A stretch of DNA of 64,000 nucleotides from Octadecabacter temperatus (GTDB lineage Bacteria > Pseudomonadota > Alphaproteobacteria > Rhodobacterales > Rhodobacteraceae), in NCBI RefSeq assembly GCF_001187845.1, contig NZ_CP012160.1, forward strand, positions 930,001 through 994,000, written 5' to 3'. The notes under the pieces were generated by a model. The model was given only the letters and a program-made list of their open reading frames with translations, did not search any database and had not been told where the DNA came from. Made by a program: the position numbers and the translations under genes. Of the stretch, positions 53,526 through 63,563 are shown one piece after another (the stretch's first letter is position 1; each line of letters opens with the position of its first letter).

Positions 53526-54776
53526 ATGGCTGGAAACAACGGCGGCCCCTGGGGGGGCGGAGGCAACGACGGAGGCGACGACGACGACCGTTTTCGCCCG
53601 AACGGGAATGGCGATCGCAATGGTGGGCGTCGCCCAACCAACGAACCGCAGATCCCTGAGTTCGATGAGATCATAAACAAAACCAAAGACCAGTTGCGCG
53701 ACCTGCTGGGCGGCGGCGGTGGAAACCGCGGCGGTTCTGGTGGCAGCGGTGGGGCAGGTGGCCCTGTTGTGTCGCGTGGCATGATCGGCCTTGGTGTTTT
53801 GGCGGCTGTTGCCCTTTGGGGGTTCAATAGCTTTTACCGCGTTTTGCCTGAACAACAGTCTGTTGAGCTGTTCCTTGGCGAATGTAATGACCCCTGCATC
53901 GGGTCTGACGGTCTGAACTTCGCACCGTGGCCGCTGGTCACATATGAAATCGTTCAGGTTACGCAGGAACGCGTGATCTCGATTGGCGACGATCCGGTTC
54001 CACAAGAATTGTCCGAAAGCCCATCAGTGCTACGTGCACTTGAAGGCGATACAGGCTTGATGCTGACGGGCGATGAAAACATCGTCGACATCGATTTCCA
54101 GGTGGTCTGGAACATCAACCGCGCTGATGAGTTCTTGTTCAACTTGGCTGAACCAACTGAGACCATCGAAGCGGTTTCTGAATCTGTAATGCGTGAAATC
54201 ATCGCGACATCGGAACTGGCCAACTTAAACCAAGATCGTGCGTCTATTGAACAGCGGATGCGTGAACTTACGCAAACAACATTGGATAGCTATAACTCCG
54301 GTGTTAATATCGTTCGCATCAACCTTGGTGCTGCCGATCCGCCCGCGACGCGCGTAGACACGCAAAACATCGATGGCGAAGACATCTCGACATCCCCACT
54401 CGCGGCTTACCGCGACGTTCAGGATGCCGAACAAGAACGCATTCAATTGCAAAACCAAGCGGACGCTTATGCCAACCGTGAAACGGCGCGTGCCCGTGGT
54501 AATGCAGCCCAAATCCTCGAAGATGCAGAAGGCTACCGTGCCCGTGTCGTCAACGAAGCACAGGGTGAAGCTGCGCGTTTTGTTTCCGTTCTTGAAGAAT
54601 ACCAGAAAGCACCGGAAGTGACGCGTGAACGTCTATATCTGGAAATGGTCGAAGACGTCTTCGGAACGGCGAATATCATTCTGCTTGATGAAAACACGGA
54701 TGGCGGAAGCGGTGTTGTACCATATCTGCCGCTTGATCAACTACGTACTCCAACCAACTCTGGGGGGTCGAACTAA
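53526..54776 (+). CDS. hflK: FtsH protease modulator HflK
   Basis: 416 residues. A Gly/Asn-rich cytosolic N terminus ('GGNDGGDDDDRFRPNGNGDR') is followed by one membrane helix ('GMIGLGVLAAVALWGFNSFY', about 80-99) and an SPFH/band-7 domain, with a helical C-terminal region ('AEQERIQLQNQADAYANRET'). With HflC it forms the periplasmic cage around FtsH that controls membrane-protein turnover. Its TAA overlaps the hflC ATG by one base. Confidence 0.95.
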   Translation: MAGNNGGPWGGGGNDGGDDDDRFRPNGNGDRNGGRRPTNEPQIPEFDEIINKTKDQLRDLLGGGGGNRGGSGGSGGAGGPVVSRGMIGLGVLAAVALWGFNSFYRVLPEQQSVELFLGECNDPCIGSDGLNFAPWPLVTYEIVQVTQERVISIGDDPVPQELSESPSVLRALEGDTGLMLTGDENIVDIDFQVVWNINRADEFLFNLAEPTETIEAVSESVMREIIATSELANLNQDRASIEQRMRELTQTTLDSYNSGVNIVRINLGAADPPATRVDTQNIDGEDISTSPLAAYRDVQDAEQERIQLQNQADAYANRETARARGNAAQILEDAEGYRARVVNEAQGEAARFVSVLEEYQKAPEVTRERLYLEMVEDVFGTANIILLDENTDGGSGVVPYLPLDQLRTPTNSGGSN

Positions 54777-55663
54777 TGAATAAGTCACTCTTTATCTTGC
54801 CGGTTATTGTCATCCTGATCGTAGCGGCACTGAGTTCGATTTTCATCGTGGACGAACGCGAAAAGGCGCTCGTGTTGCGGTTCGGTCGTGTAGTGCAGAC
54901 TGTTGAAGACCCCGGTTTGAACTTCCGTATGCCGATGATTGATCAAGTTATCACATATGACGACCGCATCATTTCCATCGACATGGCCGCGCAAGAGGTC
55001 ATTCCGAGTGATGACCGCCGTCTGAGCGTTGATGCCTTCGCACGGTACCGGATTGTTGATCTGGAACGTGTGCGTCAGGCGACTGGTGCGGGCGGGGATC
55101 AGGCAATTGCAATTGCAGATCAGCGTCTTGAACGGATCTTGAACGCGCAAACACGGACCGTTCTGGGTGAGGTGACGTCTGGCGACATCCTGTCCACGGA
55201 CCGTGACGCCCTGATGCTACGCATCCGAAATGCCGCGATTGCCGAGGCGTCTGCCTTGGGTATTGAGGTGATCGATGTGCGTCTTAAGCGCACGGACCTG
55301 CCGTCCCAAAACCTTGAACGCACGTTTGAGCGGATGGTGTCGGAACGTCAGCGTGAAGCAGAAGATGAACGTGCTCGTGGTCGTGAAGCCGCGACACGCA
55401 TCACTGCCCTTGCGGATCGTACTGTGGTCGAGCTGGAATCTGATGCGAACCGCGAAGCGCGTATCGTTGAAGGTGAAGCAGACGCCCAAAGCAACGCAAT
55501 CTTTGCGCAAGCTTACGGACAAGACGTTGAGTTCTTTGAGTTCTACCGTTCTTTGGAAGCGTATCGTACGGGTCTTGCATCGGGTAACGCCCGCCTGGTC
55601 ATGACGCCTCCGGACGATTTCTTTGATTACTTACGCTCCCCAACCGGCAATGCTGGCGAATAA
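54776..55663 (+). CDS. hflC: FtsH protease modulator HflC
   Basis: 295 residues. The N-terminal helix ('SLFILPVIVILIVAALSSIF') is followed by the SPFH domain ('VDEREKALVLRFGRVVQTVE'). 'SDANREARIVEGEADAQSNA' is the coiled-coil region. It forms a complex with HflK. The start overlaps hflK and the stop overlaps the DUF2065 start by one base, so three proteins are translationally coupled. Confidence 0.96.
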   Translation: MNKSLFILPVIVILIVAALSSIFIVDEREKALVLRFGRVVQTVEDPGLNFRMPMIDQVITYDDRIISIDMAAQEVIPSDDRRLSVDAFARYRIVDLERVRQATGAGGDQAIAIADQRLERILNAQTRTVLGEVTSGDILSTDRDALMLRIRNAAIAEASALGIEVIDVRLKRTDLPSQNLERTFERMVSERQREAEDERARGREAATRITALADRTVVELESDANREARIVEGEADAQSNAIFAQAYGQDVEFFEFYRSLEAYRTGLASGNARLVMTPPDDFFDYLRSPTGNAGE

Positions 55664-55863
55664 TGGGTATTGCACTTTTAGCCCTCGGGCTGGTGCTAAT
55701 CGTGGAGGGGCTGGTGTACGCACTGGCCCCTTCGCTTGTTGAGGACATGTTGGCAGCTTTGCGTCAAATGACACTCGAGACACGGCGCTTGGTCGGCTTC
55801 GCAGCGCTGTGCATCGGCATTGCACTGGTTTGGCTGGCGGCAAGCCTTGACGTGCTAAGCTAA
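55663..55863 (+). CDS. DUF2065 family membrane protein
   Basis: 66 residues with two helices ('LLALGLVLIVEGLVYALAPS' and 'GFAALCIGIALVWLAASLDV'). The DUF2065 (YjeT) family almost always follows hflKC. It is probably a small partner of the HflKC-FtsH complex; this is inference from synteny. The start overlaps hflC by one base. Confidence 0.92.
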   Translation: MGIALLALGLVLIVEGLVYALAPSLVEDMLAALRQMTLETRRLVGFAALCIGIALVWLAASLDVLS

Positions 55864-56000
55864 GCGTTTCGTTGCTCAGAAATGCTCACAAGCTGTTGAC
55901 GAACGCGTGTTAGACGTTGCGTTGGCGCAATCGTCCCCTACATTCTATCCCAAGGACTGATGTTCAGTCATTGAATTGCTACCCTCTGAAGGAGAGTCAC

Positions 56001-57497
56001 GTGAAACCCCAATCGGTTACAAAGCCACAGGTTATCGCAATCGCCCCAACCCAAGACGTTACGCGCCAGAAATGGATCGCCGCACTGATGACCGGCCTTG
56101 CCTTGTCATTGCTAACAGTCGTGAGCGCGGACGCACAGAACCGCCCCGCAACATTCGCGGATTTGGCGGAACAGATCAGCCCGTCCGTGGTGAACATCAC
56201 CACAAGCACCGTGATTGCAGGTCGCACTGGACCGCAGGGCGTTGTGCCAGAAGGTTCTCCGTTTGAAGACTTTTTTAACGAGTTTGATGACGACGGCCCA
56301 AGCCGTTCATCTGCGTTGGGATCCGGTTTCGTGATCTCTGCTGATGGCTTCATCGTGACGAACAACCACGTCATTGAAGGCGCGGACGAGATCGAGATCG
56401 AGTTTTTCCCAGGCGACGGCCAGCCATCCGAGCTGCTTCCAGCTGAGTTGGTCGGGACCGATCCGAACACAGACATTGCGCTTTTGAAGGTTGAATATGA
56501 CACCCCGCTAAGCTTCGTAAGCTTTGGCGACAGCAACGGCCCGGGCTCGCGTGTTGGCGACTGGGTCATGGCGATGGGTAACCCGTTGGGGCAGGGGTTC
56601 TCTGTTTCCGCTGGTATTATCTCAGCGCGCAACCGCTCGCTTCAAGGGACATATGATGACTACATCCAGACCGACGCTGCGATTAACCGCGGGAACTCTG
56701 GTGGGCCATTGTTTAACATGGATGGTGATGTGATTGGCGTGAACACGGCGATCCTGTCCCCGAACGGCGGATCAATCGGGATTGGATTTGCGATGTCCTC
56801 GGATGTTGTGACCAATGTTGTCGATCAGCTGGAGGAATTCGGTGAGACACGTCGCGGCTGGCTCGGTGTGCGCATTCAGGACGTCACCGTTGATATGATC
56901 GACGCGATTGATGGGCTGGAAGAAGCACGTGGTGCGATGGTTACTGATGTGCCTTCTGGCCCAGCAGAAGATGCGGGCATGGTGTCTGGCGACATTATCC
57001 TTTTGTTTGACGGTGTCGCGATTGAGGACACACGTGAGCTGGTACAGATCGTCGGCAACTCACCCGTGGGCAAAGAAGTTCCGGTTCAGGTGCTGCGCAC
57101 AGGCGAAATGGTTGACCTAACGGTTGTGCTTGGCCGCCGTGAAACTGCCGAAGCCGCAGCCTTCCCAGAAGAAGGCGAAACACCTGATGAAGGAACGCCT
57201 GACACGACCAACATGCTTGGCATGACCCTGTCCGAAATTTCACCTGACATGGAAGAAAGCCTTGGCGTTGAAGCAGGCAGCGGCCTTGTTGTGGTTGAAG
57301 TCGAAGCTGACTCTGAGGCGGAAACCAAAGGTCTGCTTGCAGGGGATCTGATCACCGAGGCCGGCCAACAAAAGCTGACAGGCATCGCGGATTTCGAAGC
57401 CCGTGTTGAAGAGGCGCAAGAAGCAGGGCGTAAGTCTTTGCTTCTGCTGGTTCGCCGCGATGGCGCGCCGCGGTTTGTTGCGCTTGGGCTTGAGTAA
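56001..57497 (+). CDS. Do-family periplasmic serine endoprotease (DegP/HtrA-like)
   Basis: 498 residues from the GTG at 56001, with GAAGGAG six bases earlier; the frame open to 55917 is not needed. A membrane/signal segment (about 25-46) is followed by the trypsin-like domain with triad H123 ('NNHVIEG'), D158 ('DPNTDIALLKV') and S233 ('RGNSGGPLFN'). Two PDZ domains follow ('GWLGVRIQDVTVDMIDAIDG' and 'GMTLSEISPDMEESLGVE'). It degrades or chaperones misfolded envelope proteins, which fits its place after hflKC. Its long Q-like loop ('GPQGVVPEGSPFEDFFNEFD') is typical of the Do subgroup. Confidence 0.94.
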   Translation: MKPQSVTKPQVIAIAPTQDVTRQKWIAALMTGLALSLLTVVSADAQNRPATFADLAEQISPSVVNITTSTVIAGRTGPQGVVPEGSPFEDFFNEFDDDGPSRSSALGSGFVISADGFIVTNNHVIEGADEIEIEFFPGDGQPSELLPAELVGTDPNTDIALLKVEYDTPLSFVSFGDSNGPGSRVGDWVMAMGNPLGQGFSVSAGIISARNRSLQGTYDDYIQTDAAINRGNSGGPLFNMDGDVIGVNTAILSPNGGSIGIGFAMSSDVVTNVVDQLEEFGETRRGWLGVRIQDVTVDMIDAIDGLEEARGAMVTDVPSGPAEDAGMVSGDIILLFDGVAIEDTRELVQIVGNSPVGKEVPVQVLRTGEMVDLTVVLGRRETAEAAAFPEEGETPDEGTPDTTNMLGMTLSEISPDMEESLGVEAGSGLVVVEVEADSEAETKGLLAGDLITEAGQQKLTGIADFEARVEEAQEAGRKSLLLLVRRDGAPRFVALGLE

Positions 57498-57518
57498 ACA
57501 GAACCAAACTTTAGGAAT

Positions 57519-57546
57519 GGGGCGCTCCGATCGGAGCGCCCTTTTT
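57519..57546 (+). terminator. Rho-independent terminator after the Do protease gene
   Basis: Perfect arms GGGCGCTCC and GGAGCGCCC with loop GATC, followed by TTTTT, 23 bases after the stop. Confidence 0.9.
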
Positions 57547-57603
57547 CGTTGGAGGGCGCGGGCCTGTGTTGCCTCCCTCAATTGATCGGGGTAAGCCTTG
57601 GGT

Positions 57604-57780
57604 ATGAAACATGTACCCAAAGACACCACAGACGACGATCTAATTCAGCAATATCTGAATAAGGGCGGCAAGGTCACCAAAGGTAAAACCAAACCGCTGG
57701 ACCCAGCCTTGGGCATCAGCAAGAACGTTTGGAACCAAACTTTGACCAAAGAAGAGAAAGCCGCGCGCGACAAGAAGTGA
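57604..57780 (+). CDS. Small lysine-rich protein (58 aa)
   Basis: Starts ATG at 57604 (a TTG at 57598 is possible). The product is basic with an ordered-looking start ('TTDDDLIQQYLNKGGKV') and a Lys-rich C terminus ('TLTKEEKAARDKK'). No family recognised; there is no signal peptide. It has its own transcript after the Do protease terminator. The ribosome site is weak (GGGG at about 57588). It resembles conserved small alphaproteobacterial proteins. Confidence 0.6.
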   Translation: MKHVPKDTTDDDLIQQYLNKGGKVTKGKTKPLDPALGISKNVWNQTLTKEEKAARDKK

Positions 57781-57874
57781 TCGTGCGCGCTATGGATCAC
57801 GCAGGTTTCGCCGCCACATAATTGCCGGCGAAAACCTTTCGTTTTTGACAAAGCAACTGTTTGCGCCTTGGCGC

Positions 57875-58423
57875 TTATAGTTGATCGCGTGGAAGCGCGA
57901 CCAATCCCAAAGTTTGAGCCGTCTTGAGGGTGAGGGTGCCAGTGTGCACATCGTTTTGTGCTGTCTGGAACCTTTCAATCGCCCCCGTTGTGCGTGCATC
58001 CAAGGTTCCGTTGATGCTTCCACGGTAATAGCCCCGTGCAATAAGCGCACGCTGCACAGAGGCCACGAATTGCGGCGTCATCAGCGGGGCGCAGGGTGTC
58101 TCAAATTCCACCTCGCGACGTTCACGTAGGATTTGCTGGCGCGTAACAGTGCGAAAGACCGCAGGTGAATCGACGCTGCCGTCACTGCGCACGGTTGCAG
58201 GTTGCACCATGATTTGTTCAGTCACGGTTTCAATGATGGCAGGGGTCGTTGCGCGTGCGAAACAAGTGCCGCTGTCTGTGTCCACGGTGGCAGGTTCCGC
58301 CAATGGACCAATAAGGTCGCTATCTGCACGGGTCACTTGAGGCGCCTCCATACAGCCCGTCAAAACGGTCAGCCCAAAGGCCGCAAGCACGCTAAACGTG
58401 GATCGAAGGGTTCGTGTCGTCAT
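57875..58423 (-). CDS. Peptidoglycan-binding lipoprotein
   Basis: 182 residues from the ATG at 58423, which has GAGGA near it. The lipobox L21-T22-G23-C24 predicts lipidation at C24. A linker region ('VTEQIMVQPATVRSDGSVDS') precedes a PG_binding_1 domain at about 112-175 ('VASVQRALIARGYYRGSING' to 'AIERFQTAQNDVHTGTLTL'). It anchors the envelope to the cell wall. The frame is open to 58495 without a better start. No enzymatic domain is attached. Confidence 0.85.
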   Translation of the reverse strand: MTTRTLRSTFSVLAAFGLTVLTGCMEAPQVTRADSDLIGPLAEPATVDTDSGTCFARATTPAIIETVTEQIMVQPATVRSDGSVDSPAVFRTVTRQQILRERREVEFETPCAPLMTPQFVASVQRALIARGYYRGSINGTLDARTTGAIERFQTAQNDVHTGTLTLKTAQTLGLVALPRDQL

Positions 58424-58628
58424 CTGCTCATCCTCGGGCTCTTTTGGCCCGTTTGTTACGGATTTGTACCCGAGCAAGGCATGCGCGCAAAGCATGATGC
58501 GCCGCGACGGGGCATTTCAGGTGTCGATGGTGTCGTTTACGTGCCACCCCATCAACGACCTTGTGTTTAAAAGGGGCTGGAATGGTCGTGCAACGCGGCC
58601 TATCTATCAGGCAACAGAGTTTTTTTAA

Positions 58629-58967
<339 letters not shown>

Positions 58968-58968
58968 G

Positions 58969-59712
58969 ATGGCACCGCGTCTGATGTCGTGGGCGTTGCA
59001 AGGTCTTTTGCGCGGTGCGTCGTTGACGTTTTGCGTGGGGTTGGCAGGGGCCAGTGCAGCGGAGACGATTGTTGGCGCGACGTTCGACGGGCCAACGACA
59101 CGGTATGGGCATGGTATTCTGGGTGACGCGATTGAGTTCACTGAGCTTGTGATCGAGACCGAGGATTGGTCACATAAGGTGCGATATCGCGTGAGTCTGC
59201 CGGAAGATCATGTTTTTGAAGATATCGCGCCGCGCCTGTGGGACATCACAGGCGATGGTGCGCCTGAAGTAGTGGTGATTGAAACGGACACGGCGCGCGG
59301 CGGGTCTTTGGCCGTTTACGACGAGACCGGTAAGATTGGCGAAACGCCCCACATTGGCCGCTCGAACCGTTGGCTAGCGCCAATTGGTGCCGCTGATTTT
59401 GATGGGGACGGTCGGATTGAGGTTGCGTTTATTGATCGCCCGCATTTAGCCAAGACATTGCGGGTCTTTGAATGGGACGGCACGGGCTTGGTGTTGGACG
59501 CTGAGCTTGGCGGATTGACGAACCATCAGATTGGTCAGGATTTCATTTCCAGTGGCGTGCGCGATTGCGGCGACAGCCCTGAGATGGTGACGGCGGATAG
59601 TGATTGGTCCGATATCATGGTGACGCGTATGGATGGCGGCGTTTTAGAGACGCGCTCGGTTGCAGCGTTTTCATCGCAACGTTTGCAAGCGGTTCTTAAC
59701 TGTTCGCTTTGA
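58969..59712 (+). CDS. FG-GAP/VCBS repeat protein, exported
   Basis: 247 residues. A signal peptide (about 1-30, ending 'AGASA') is followed by beta-propeller-type repeats: 'DITGDGAPEVVVIETD' and 'DFDGDGRIEVAFIDRP', each with a DxDGDG-like calcium loop. The C-terminal part has a cysteine pair ('VRDCGDSP', 'AVLNCSL'). It is periplasmic or secreted; binding partner unknown. It follows the ferredoxin by one base, so it is cotranscribed with a cytosolic redox protein. Confidence 0.82.
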   Translation: MAPRLMSWALQGLLRGASLTFCVGLAGASAAETIVGATFDGPTTRYGHGILGDAIEFTELVIETEDWSHKVRYRVSLPEDHVFEDIAPRLWDITGDGAPEVVVIETDTARGGSLAVYDETGKIGETPHIGRSNRWLAPIGAADFDGDGRIEVAFIDRPHLAKTLRVFEWDGTGLVLDAELGGLTNHQIGQDFISSGVRDCGDSPEMVTADSDWSDIMVTRMDGGVLETRSVAAFSSQRLQAVLNCSL

Positions 59713-59719
59713 AGCATCC

Positions 59720-59745
59720 GGCGGGGATATTTTCAAAACAGAGAC
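59720..59745 (+). repeat. GGATATTT-type 3-prime element, tail-only copy
   Basis: GGCGGGGATATTTTCAAAAC followed by AGAGAC, downstream of and in the same sense as the VCBS gene. The GGGGGC hairpin of the full copies is absent. Confidence 0.45.
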
Positions 59746-59749
59746 AAGT

Positions 59750-60526
59750 TTAAGAAAGAAGTGCTGCAAATGTAAGCAAAGCCGCGATTTCTGTTAGCTG
59801 TTGCGTAGCCCCGAGAATGTCACCGGTTTGACCATTAATCTTTGATTTTGCGATCGTCGCACATGTGAACGCTGTGAGTGTGCAAGTCACGACAAGCCAG
59901 AACACCGAGAACTGGACGAGGATAAGGGCCCCAACAGCAGCGATGGCAAGTGCGATATAGGCTGTTTGTACGGGTGGGCGGCCCACCGAGTGGCTGAGGC
60001 CTTCTGTGCGGGCGTGGGGCACGAATGCCATCATTGGAACCATCACCGCGCGGCTGAGCATTGCGCCAACGAGGAGTGCGGGCCAAAGCATGTTGTTCTC
60101 GACGATAAGCGTCAGTGCGCTCCACCGTAGAAGAAGGCTAAGGCCAAGAGCCAGCACGCCGTAAGTGCCTATGAAGCTGTCTTTCATGATCTTTAGGCGG
60201 TGATCCTTATCCCAGCCGCCCCAAAGCCCATCGGCAGAATCTGCTAAACCATCTTCGTGCATTGCACCCGTTGTGATGATGAGCGTGGCGAGGGTGAGGC
60301 CTGCGGCCAGTGTGCCGGGTAAGCCGAGCCACAGCGCGCATTGGGTTACGATGCCAGCGATCAGCGCAAGGATAAGGCCGGCGATAGGATAGGCCCAAGC
60401 GGCCAAGGCGCCGCGTTGCGTCGCGCGTTCTGTGTCCACGGATATCGGCAGGCGGCTAAGCAGTCCGAGGGCTGCGGCAATGTCTGAGAACGCGATAGGC
60501 GTAGTCTTGTCGCTGTTTTGTGCCAT
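59750..60526 (-). CDS. cobS: Adenosylcobinamide-GDP ribazoletransferase (cobalamin synthase)
   Basis: 258 residues from the ATG at 60526, which has AGGAAG about eight bases upstream. The frame open to 60826 overlaps cobT and is not coding. It joins alpha-ribazole to adenosylcobinamide-GDP at the inner membrane to complete cobalamin. Conserved segments '[18 protein letters not shown]', '[20 protein letters not shown]' (Asp-rich metal site) and '[20 protein letters not shown]' are present. About six helices. Divergent from cobT with a 76-base gap, too short for a cobalamin riboswitch. Confidence 0.94.
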   Translation of the reverse strand: MAQNSDKTTPIAFSDIAAALGLLSRLPISVDTERATQRGALAAWAYPIAGLILALIAGIVTQCALWLGLPGTLAAGLTLATLIITTGAMHEDGLADSADGLWGGWDKDHRLKIMKDSFIGTYGVLALGLSLLLRWSALTLIVENNMLWPALLVGAMLSRAVMVPMMAFVPHARTEGLSHSVGRPPVQTAYIALAIAAVGALILVQFSVFWLVVTCTLTAFTCATIAKSKINGQTGDILGATQQLTEIAALLTFAALLS

Positions 60527-60602
60527 GTCGCCGCTTCCTGTCTGGTCATTTCCGCCCCATTGGGTAGAGAGTGCGGTAAATGTTTGCAATGAGGCCTTTC
60601 CC

Positions 60603-61613
60603 ATGACCGCTCCTTTCTCGACGCTTTCCGAATTTCGCGCCACGCTTGCGGCGGCAACGGGACCTGACATGGCGTCGATCGCCGGAGCCAAAGAGCGCAA
60701 TGGGCAGCTGACCAAGCCGCCGGGTGCGTTAGGGCGACTTGAGGAACTGGCGATTTGGTATGCTGGGTGGCGTGATACGGACCGCCCAAGCATCGAAAAC
60801 CCGCAGGTGATTATCTTTGCGGGCAATCACGGCGTTTGTGCGCAAGGCGTTTCGGCGTTCCCACCTGAAGTGACCGTTCAGATGGTTGCGAATTTTGAAC
60901 ATGGCGGGGCGGCGATCAACCAGTTGTCCAAAGCGGCAGGCGCGTCTTTGGATGTTGTTGCCCTTGATCTAGAGGCTCCGACGCAGGACTTCACCGTCAC
61001 TGCGGCGATGACTGAGGATGAAGTTGTGCAGGCGCTGAGTGCTGGCTGGGCGGCCGTTGACCCGAAAGCAGATTTGCTGGTGACGGGTGAAATGGGCATC
61101 GGCAACACGACATCTGCGGCGGCGGTTGCGGCGGCGGTTTTGGGGGGCGATGCCGCTGATTGGACAGGTCGCGGGACTGGTGTGGATGACGAAGGGCTTG
61201 CCCGCAAAACGGACGTCGTGGCGCGCGGATTGGCATTGCATGACACAACCGATCCGCTTGAGGCACTGCGTTGCCTTGGTGGGCGCGAGCTGGCAGCGAT
61301 GGCTGGCGCGATTGCGGCAGCACGTCACCACCGTATTCCGGTTATCTTGGACGGGTTCATTTGCAGCGCAGCCGCTGCGACGCTTGAAATGGCCGTCGAG
61401 GGTGCGCTGGATCATACGGTTGCAGGCCACCTGAGTGCGGAAGGTGCCCATGAACGCCTGCTGAACGCCATTGATAAGAAACCGATATTGTCATTGGGGC
61501 TACGTTTAGGCGAAGGCTCTGGTGGGACCTTGGCAATCAATGTGTTGAAGTCGGCGATTGCATGCCATTCCGACATGGCGACATTTGCAGAAGCTGGCGT
61601 TGCTGCAGGCTAA
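60603..61613 (+). CDS. cobT: Nicotinate-nucleotide-dimethylbenzimidazole phosphoribosyltransferase
   Basis: 336 residues from the ATG at 60603; the frame open to 60432 overlaps cobS and lacks a ribosome site. It activates dimethylbenzimidazole as alpha-ribazole phosphate. '[19 protein letters not shown]', '[20 protein letters not shown]' and '[20 protein letters not shown]' match the family. The conserved acidic '[13 protein letters not shown]' near the end carries the catalytic Glu. Its stop abuts the convergent KefB/C-type gene. Confidence 0.95.
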   Translation: MTAPFSTLSEFRATLAAATGPDMASIAGAKERNGQLTKPPGALGRLEELAIWYAGWRDTDRPSIENPQVIIFAGNHGVCAQGVSAFPPEVTVQMVANFEHGGAAINQLSKAAGASLDVVALDLEAPTQDFTVTAAMTEDEVVQALSAGWAAVDPKADLLVTGEMGIGNTTSAAAVAAAVLGGDAADWTGRGTGVDDEGLARKTDVVARGLALHDTTDPLEALRCLGGRELAAMAGAIAAARHHRIPVILDGFICSAAAATLEMAVEGALDHTVAGHLSAEGAHERLLNAIDKKPILSLGLRLGEGSGGTLAINVLKSAIACHSDMATFAEAGVAAG

Positions 61614-63524
61614 CTAGCTTTTAGGCTTGTGGCTGAACGCAGGGCTATCGCTTTGGCGCGATGCCTTGCGTTCAGCCTCGTCCAAGGTTTGGGCCAGCGC
61701 ACTTTCCAAGTCACGGTTCGATGCTTTCGCTCGTTCGATGTAGGCGCTGTTCTGTGCGATTGGAATTTTCGGGTCCCAAACTTCGGCAAGTTCACGCAGC
61801 ACGCGGCGATCATGGTGGTAGAATGACATCTCCGCTTCTGAGGCTTCGAATTCAGACAGACCAAGGTTTTCCAGAACATATCGACCGGCACGAAGTGAGC
61901 TGTCAAACAGCTCGCGGACGATATCATTCGCGCCAGCGGCATAGAGCTCGTAGACGTGAACGCGGTCACGGGCACGGGCCACGATATGTAGATCAGGGTT
62001 GTGCGAACGCGCGTATTTCACCAGTTTGACGGCCGCTTCTTTGCTGTCTAGCGCAACCACAAGCACCGAGGCATCATCCAACCCTGCAGCATGTAGGATG
62101 TCAGGCCGCGTCGGATCGCCAAAGAAGCCTTTGAACCCAAATGTCCGCATGGTTTGAACCGTCTTAAGGTCGGCATCAAGAACCACCGTGCTAAACCCAC
62201 TGGATTGTACAAGACGGTTCACGACCTGACCGAAACGCCCGATACCTGCGATGATGACGGTGCCTTTTTCGTCAATCTCGTCCTCAGGATCGTCGGTCGC
62301 CTCGGATGTGATGCGTCTCGAGAGGACCTCATAGAGGATGAATAACAGCGGGGTGGCGAGCATGGAAAGCGCCACAACTAGCAAAAGATCAGCACCAAGA
62401 GATTGCGTAAGAACGTTCTGCTGAAGTGAGAATGCAATGAGGACGAACCCGAATTCGCCAGCCTGCGCGAGGCCGAGGGTGAACAACCAACGCGCACGAC
62501 CGCGCAGCTTGAAAATGACAGCAAGTAAGTAAAGCACGAACCCCTTAATCAGGATCACAGCAAGCGTTAGCCCAACGATAAGGCCGGGTTTGTTAAGTAG
62601 CGTTTCAAAATCAATACCCGCGCCAACGGTGATGAAAAACAACCCAAGCAGCAGACCCTTAAACGGGGCAAGGTCACTTTCCAGTTCGTGCCGGAATTCT
62701 GAGTTCGCAAGGACCACACCTGCAAGGAATGTGCCAAGGGCGGCAGAAAGCCCGACAAGGCCCATAAGCGCTGCGATTGAGACAACAATAAGCAGGGCGA
62801 GGGCAGTGTACATTTCGCGCAGGCGTGCGTGGTGAATGTATCGAAACAGTGGATTGGTTAGGAACACACCGACTAAAATGACAGCCGCGACAGCACCAAG
62901 TGTCACAAGGGTGACGCCCCAAGCAGGCAACCCTTCAACGAGGCTCATGGCGTGGTGTGCCGTATCCTCGGTCTCAATCCCACGGGTCACGGAGCCATCA
63001 GGGTTAATCGACACAGGTGAGCGAAAGGCAAGTAGGGGCAAGAATGCGAGCATTGGGATCACTGCGATGTCTTGGGTAAGCAGAACAGAAAACGTGCTTC
63101 GCCCGCCGCTCGTTTGCATCAGGCCTTTTTCGTCCAAGGTCTGCAGCACAATCGCAGTGGAGGAGAGCGCGAAAATCATACCGATGGCGAGCGAGGTTTG
63201 CCAAGGTTCCCCAAGCCACATGAAAACGCCCATCAACAAGACGGTCGTCAGCCCGATTTGTAGCCCCCCAAGCCCAAGAAGGCGGTGGCGCATCCCCCAA
63301 AGCGCGCGTGGCTCGAGCTCAAGCCCGATCAGGAATAGCATCATAACCACGCCAAATTCGGCGACATGCTGAAGTTCGGCGGCTTGCGCACCAATGATAG
63401 GCGCGATGGCGACGCCTGCTAGGAGATACCCAAGAACAGACCCAAGTCCGAGGCGTGCAGCCAAAGGCACTGCAATGACCGCGGCGCCAAGCAAAACTGT
63501 TGCTAGAATTAGGGTTTGTTCCAT
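61614..63524 (-). CDS. KefB/KefC-type cation:proton antiporter
   Basis: 636 residues. The N-terminal ~385 residues form about 12-13 helices (Na/H exchanger, CPA2 family: 'LFLIGLELEPRALWGMRHR', 'LSAALGTFLAGVVLANSEFR'). Residues from about 420 hold the TrkA-N (RCK) NAD-binding fold ('VIIAGIGRFGQVVNRLVQSS'). The C-terminal tail (about 540-636) is helical. These systems extrude K+ and are often gated by glutathione adducts. KefF or KefG ancillary genes are not adjacent. Confidence 0.92.
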   Translation of the reverse strand: MEQTLILATVLLGAAVIAVPLAARLGLGSVLGYLLAGVAIAPIIGAQAAELQHVAEFGVVMMLFLIGLELEPRALWGMRHRLLGLGGLQIGLTTVLLMGVFMWLGEPWQTSLAIGMIFALSSTAIVLQTLDEKGLMQTSGGRSTFSVLLTQDIAVIPMLAFLPLLAFRSPVSINPDGSVTRGIETEDTAHHAMSLVEGLPAWGVTLVTLGAVAAVILVGVFLTNPLFRYIHHARLREMYTALALLIVVSIAALMGLVGLSAALGTFLAGVVLANSEFRHELESDLAPFKGLLLGLFFITVGAGIDFETLLNKPGLIVGLTLAVILIKGFVLYLLAVIFKLRGRARWLFTLGLAQAGEFGFVLIAFSLQQNVLTQSLGADLLLVVALSMLATPLLFILYEVLSRRITSEATDDPEDEIDEKGTVIIAGIGRFGQVVNRLVQSSGFSTVVLDADLKTVQTMRTFGFKGFFGDPTRPDILHAAGLDDASVLVVALDSKEAAVKLVKYARSHNPDLHIVARARDRVHVYELYAAGANDIVRELFDSSLRAGRYVLENLGLSEFEASEAEMSFYHHDRRVLRELAEVWDPKIPIAQNSAYIERAKASNRDLESALAQTLDEAERKASRQSDSPAFSHKPKS

Positions 63525-63563
63525 AGCCTAGATATCCGCGTGCAGTGCAGGAATGACAAGGGC

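Noticed and set aside
60527..60602. Possible cobalamin riboswitch between cobS and cobT
   Set aside because: The gap is only 76 bases and has no B12-box sequence.
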